From NCBI GenBank assembly GCA_965602635.1, contig CBFCZU010000227.1, positions 1-6,950 of the forward strand: a stretch of DNA of 6,950 bases, read 5' to 3'. This stretch comes from CBFCZU01 sp965602635 (GTDB lineage: Bacteria; Planctomycetota; Phycisphaerae; SM23-33). Below the pieces are notes generated by a model. That model was given only the letters and a program-made list of their open reading frames with translations, ran no database searches and had not been told where the DNA came from. Below are positions 6,856-6,950 of the stretch, one piece after another (the first letter of the stretch is position 1; each line of letters opens with the position of its first letter). A program made the position numbers and the translations under genes.

Positions 6856-6879
6856 GGGAGCACGACGGCTTGCGCTCCC
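6856..6879 (+). other. Small hairpin just after the candidate promoter
   Basis: GGGAGC (6856-6861) pairs with GCTCCC (6874-6879) around a 12-base loop, followed by a weakly T-rich stretch (ATGTTCTTTCTC). With a start of transcription near 6854 it would cap the 5' end of the transcript. It is too short, and its T run too interrupted, to call a terminator. Confidence 0.3.
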
Positions 6880-6950
6880 CATGTTCTTTCTCGTGTCGGG
6901 GGTGCCCTGTCCAAGCGAGTCGCTGGGCCTGAGCGTTGTGAGGACGCCGA

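Larger units (their letters stand above)
6784..6950. other. AT-richer intergenic island to the window edge
   Basis: The first 45 bases are clearly AT-richer than the surroundings and contain a near direct repeat, CATGATTCCTT (6785-6795) and CATGATTTCCTT (6812-6823). A 48-codon frame (6786-6932) and a frame opening with ATG at 6881 and running off the edge (MFFLVSGVPCPSESLG) lack a ribosome binding site and family features, so I do not call genes here. Confidence 0.5.

Noticed and set aside
6786..6932. 48-codon frame after the kinase relic
   Set aside because: No ribosome binding site, it runs through the candidate promoter and hairpin, and the product resembles nothing I know.

Overview
The window is GC-rich bacterial DNA with strong G/C preference at third codon positions. 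It carries predicted secreted carbohydrate-active proteins, each preceded by a Shine-Dalgarno-like site. The mix of a large heparinase II/III-like lyase, a DUF4185/BNR-type propeller and a carbohydrate-esterase-like hydrolase suggests a polysaccharide-degrading bacterium of the Planctomycetota/PVC or Armatimonadota type, probably environmental or metagenomic. That assignment is inference from gene content and style; no taxonomic marker is present.

Layout, left to right. At 1-12 (minus strand) is the very start of a further gene, with a good ribosome binding site. At 27-477 (minus) is a coding-like but broken segment that looks like the displaced C-terminal part of the neighbouring lyase. It shows a frame change near the lyase stop codon, an in-frame TAG, an acidic micro-repeat and a compensating pair of frame changes. 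At 478-3936 (minus) is an 1152-residue heparinase II/III-like protein with a signal peptide. At 3937-4528 is a non-coding divergent spacer. At 4529-5260 (plus) is a DUF4185/BNR-like propeller protein that seems to lack its C-terminal half. At 5288-6439 (plus) is an exported alpha/beta hydrolase with an intact Ser/acid/His set. At 6461-6783 (plus) is the N-terminal fragment of an aminoglycoside-phosphotransferase-like kinase, frameshifted at a G run and truncated. At 6784-6950 is an AT-richer island with a perfect -35 box and a hairpin, perhaps the leader of a gene beyond the window.

How it fits together. The lyase and the plus-strand pair diverge from one spacer, so they could respond to a common signal. 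All three carry export signals and plausibly act on one extracellular or periplasmic acidic polysaccharide: the lyase cleaves the backbone, the esterase-like hydrolase removes ester groups, and the propeller binds or hydrolyses glycans. The substrate cannot be read from sequence.

I found no CRISPR array, RNA gene, insertion sequence or defence system. The notable signal is gene decay: three of the five genes with readable sequence (the lyase 3' end, the propeller and the kinase) look truncated or frameshifted. Either the locus is eroding or the assembly has local indel errors.
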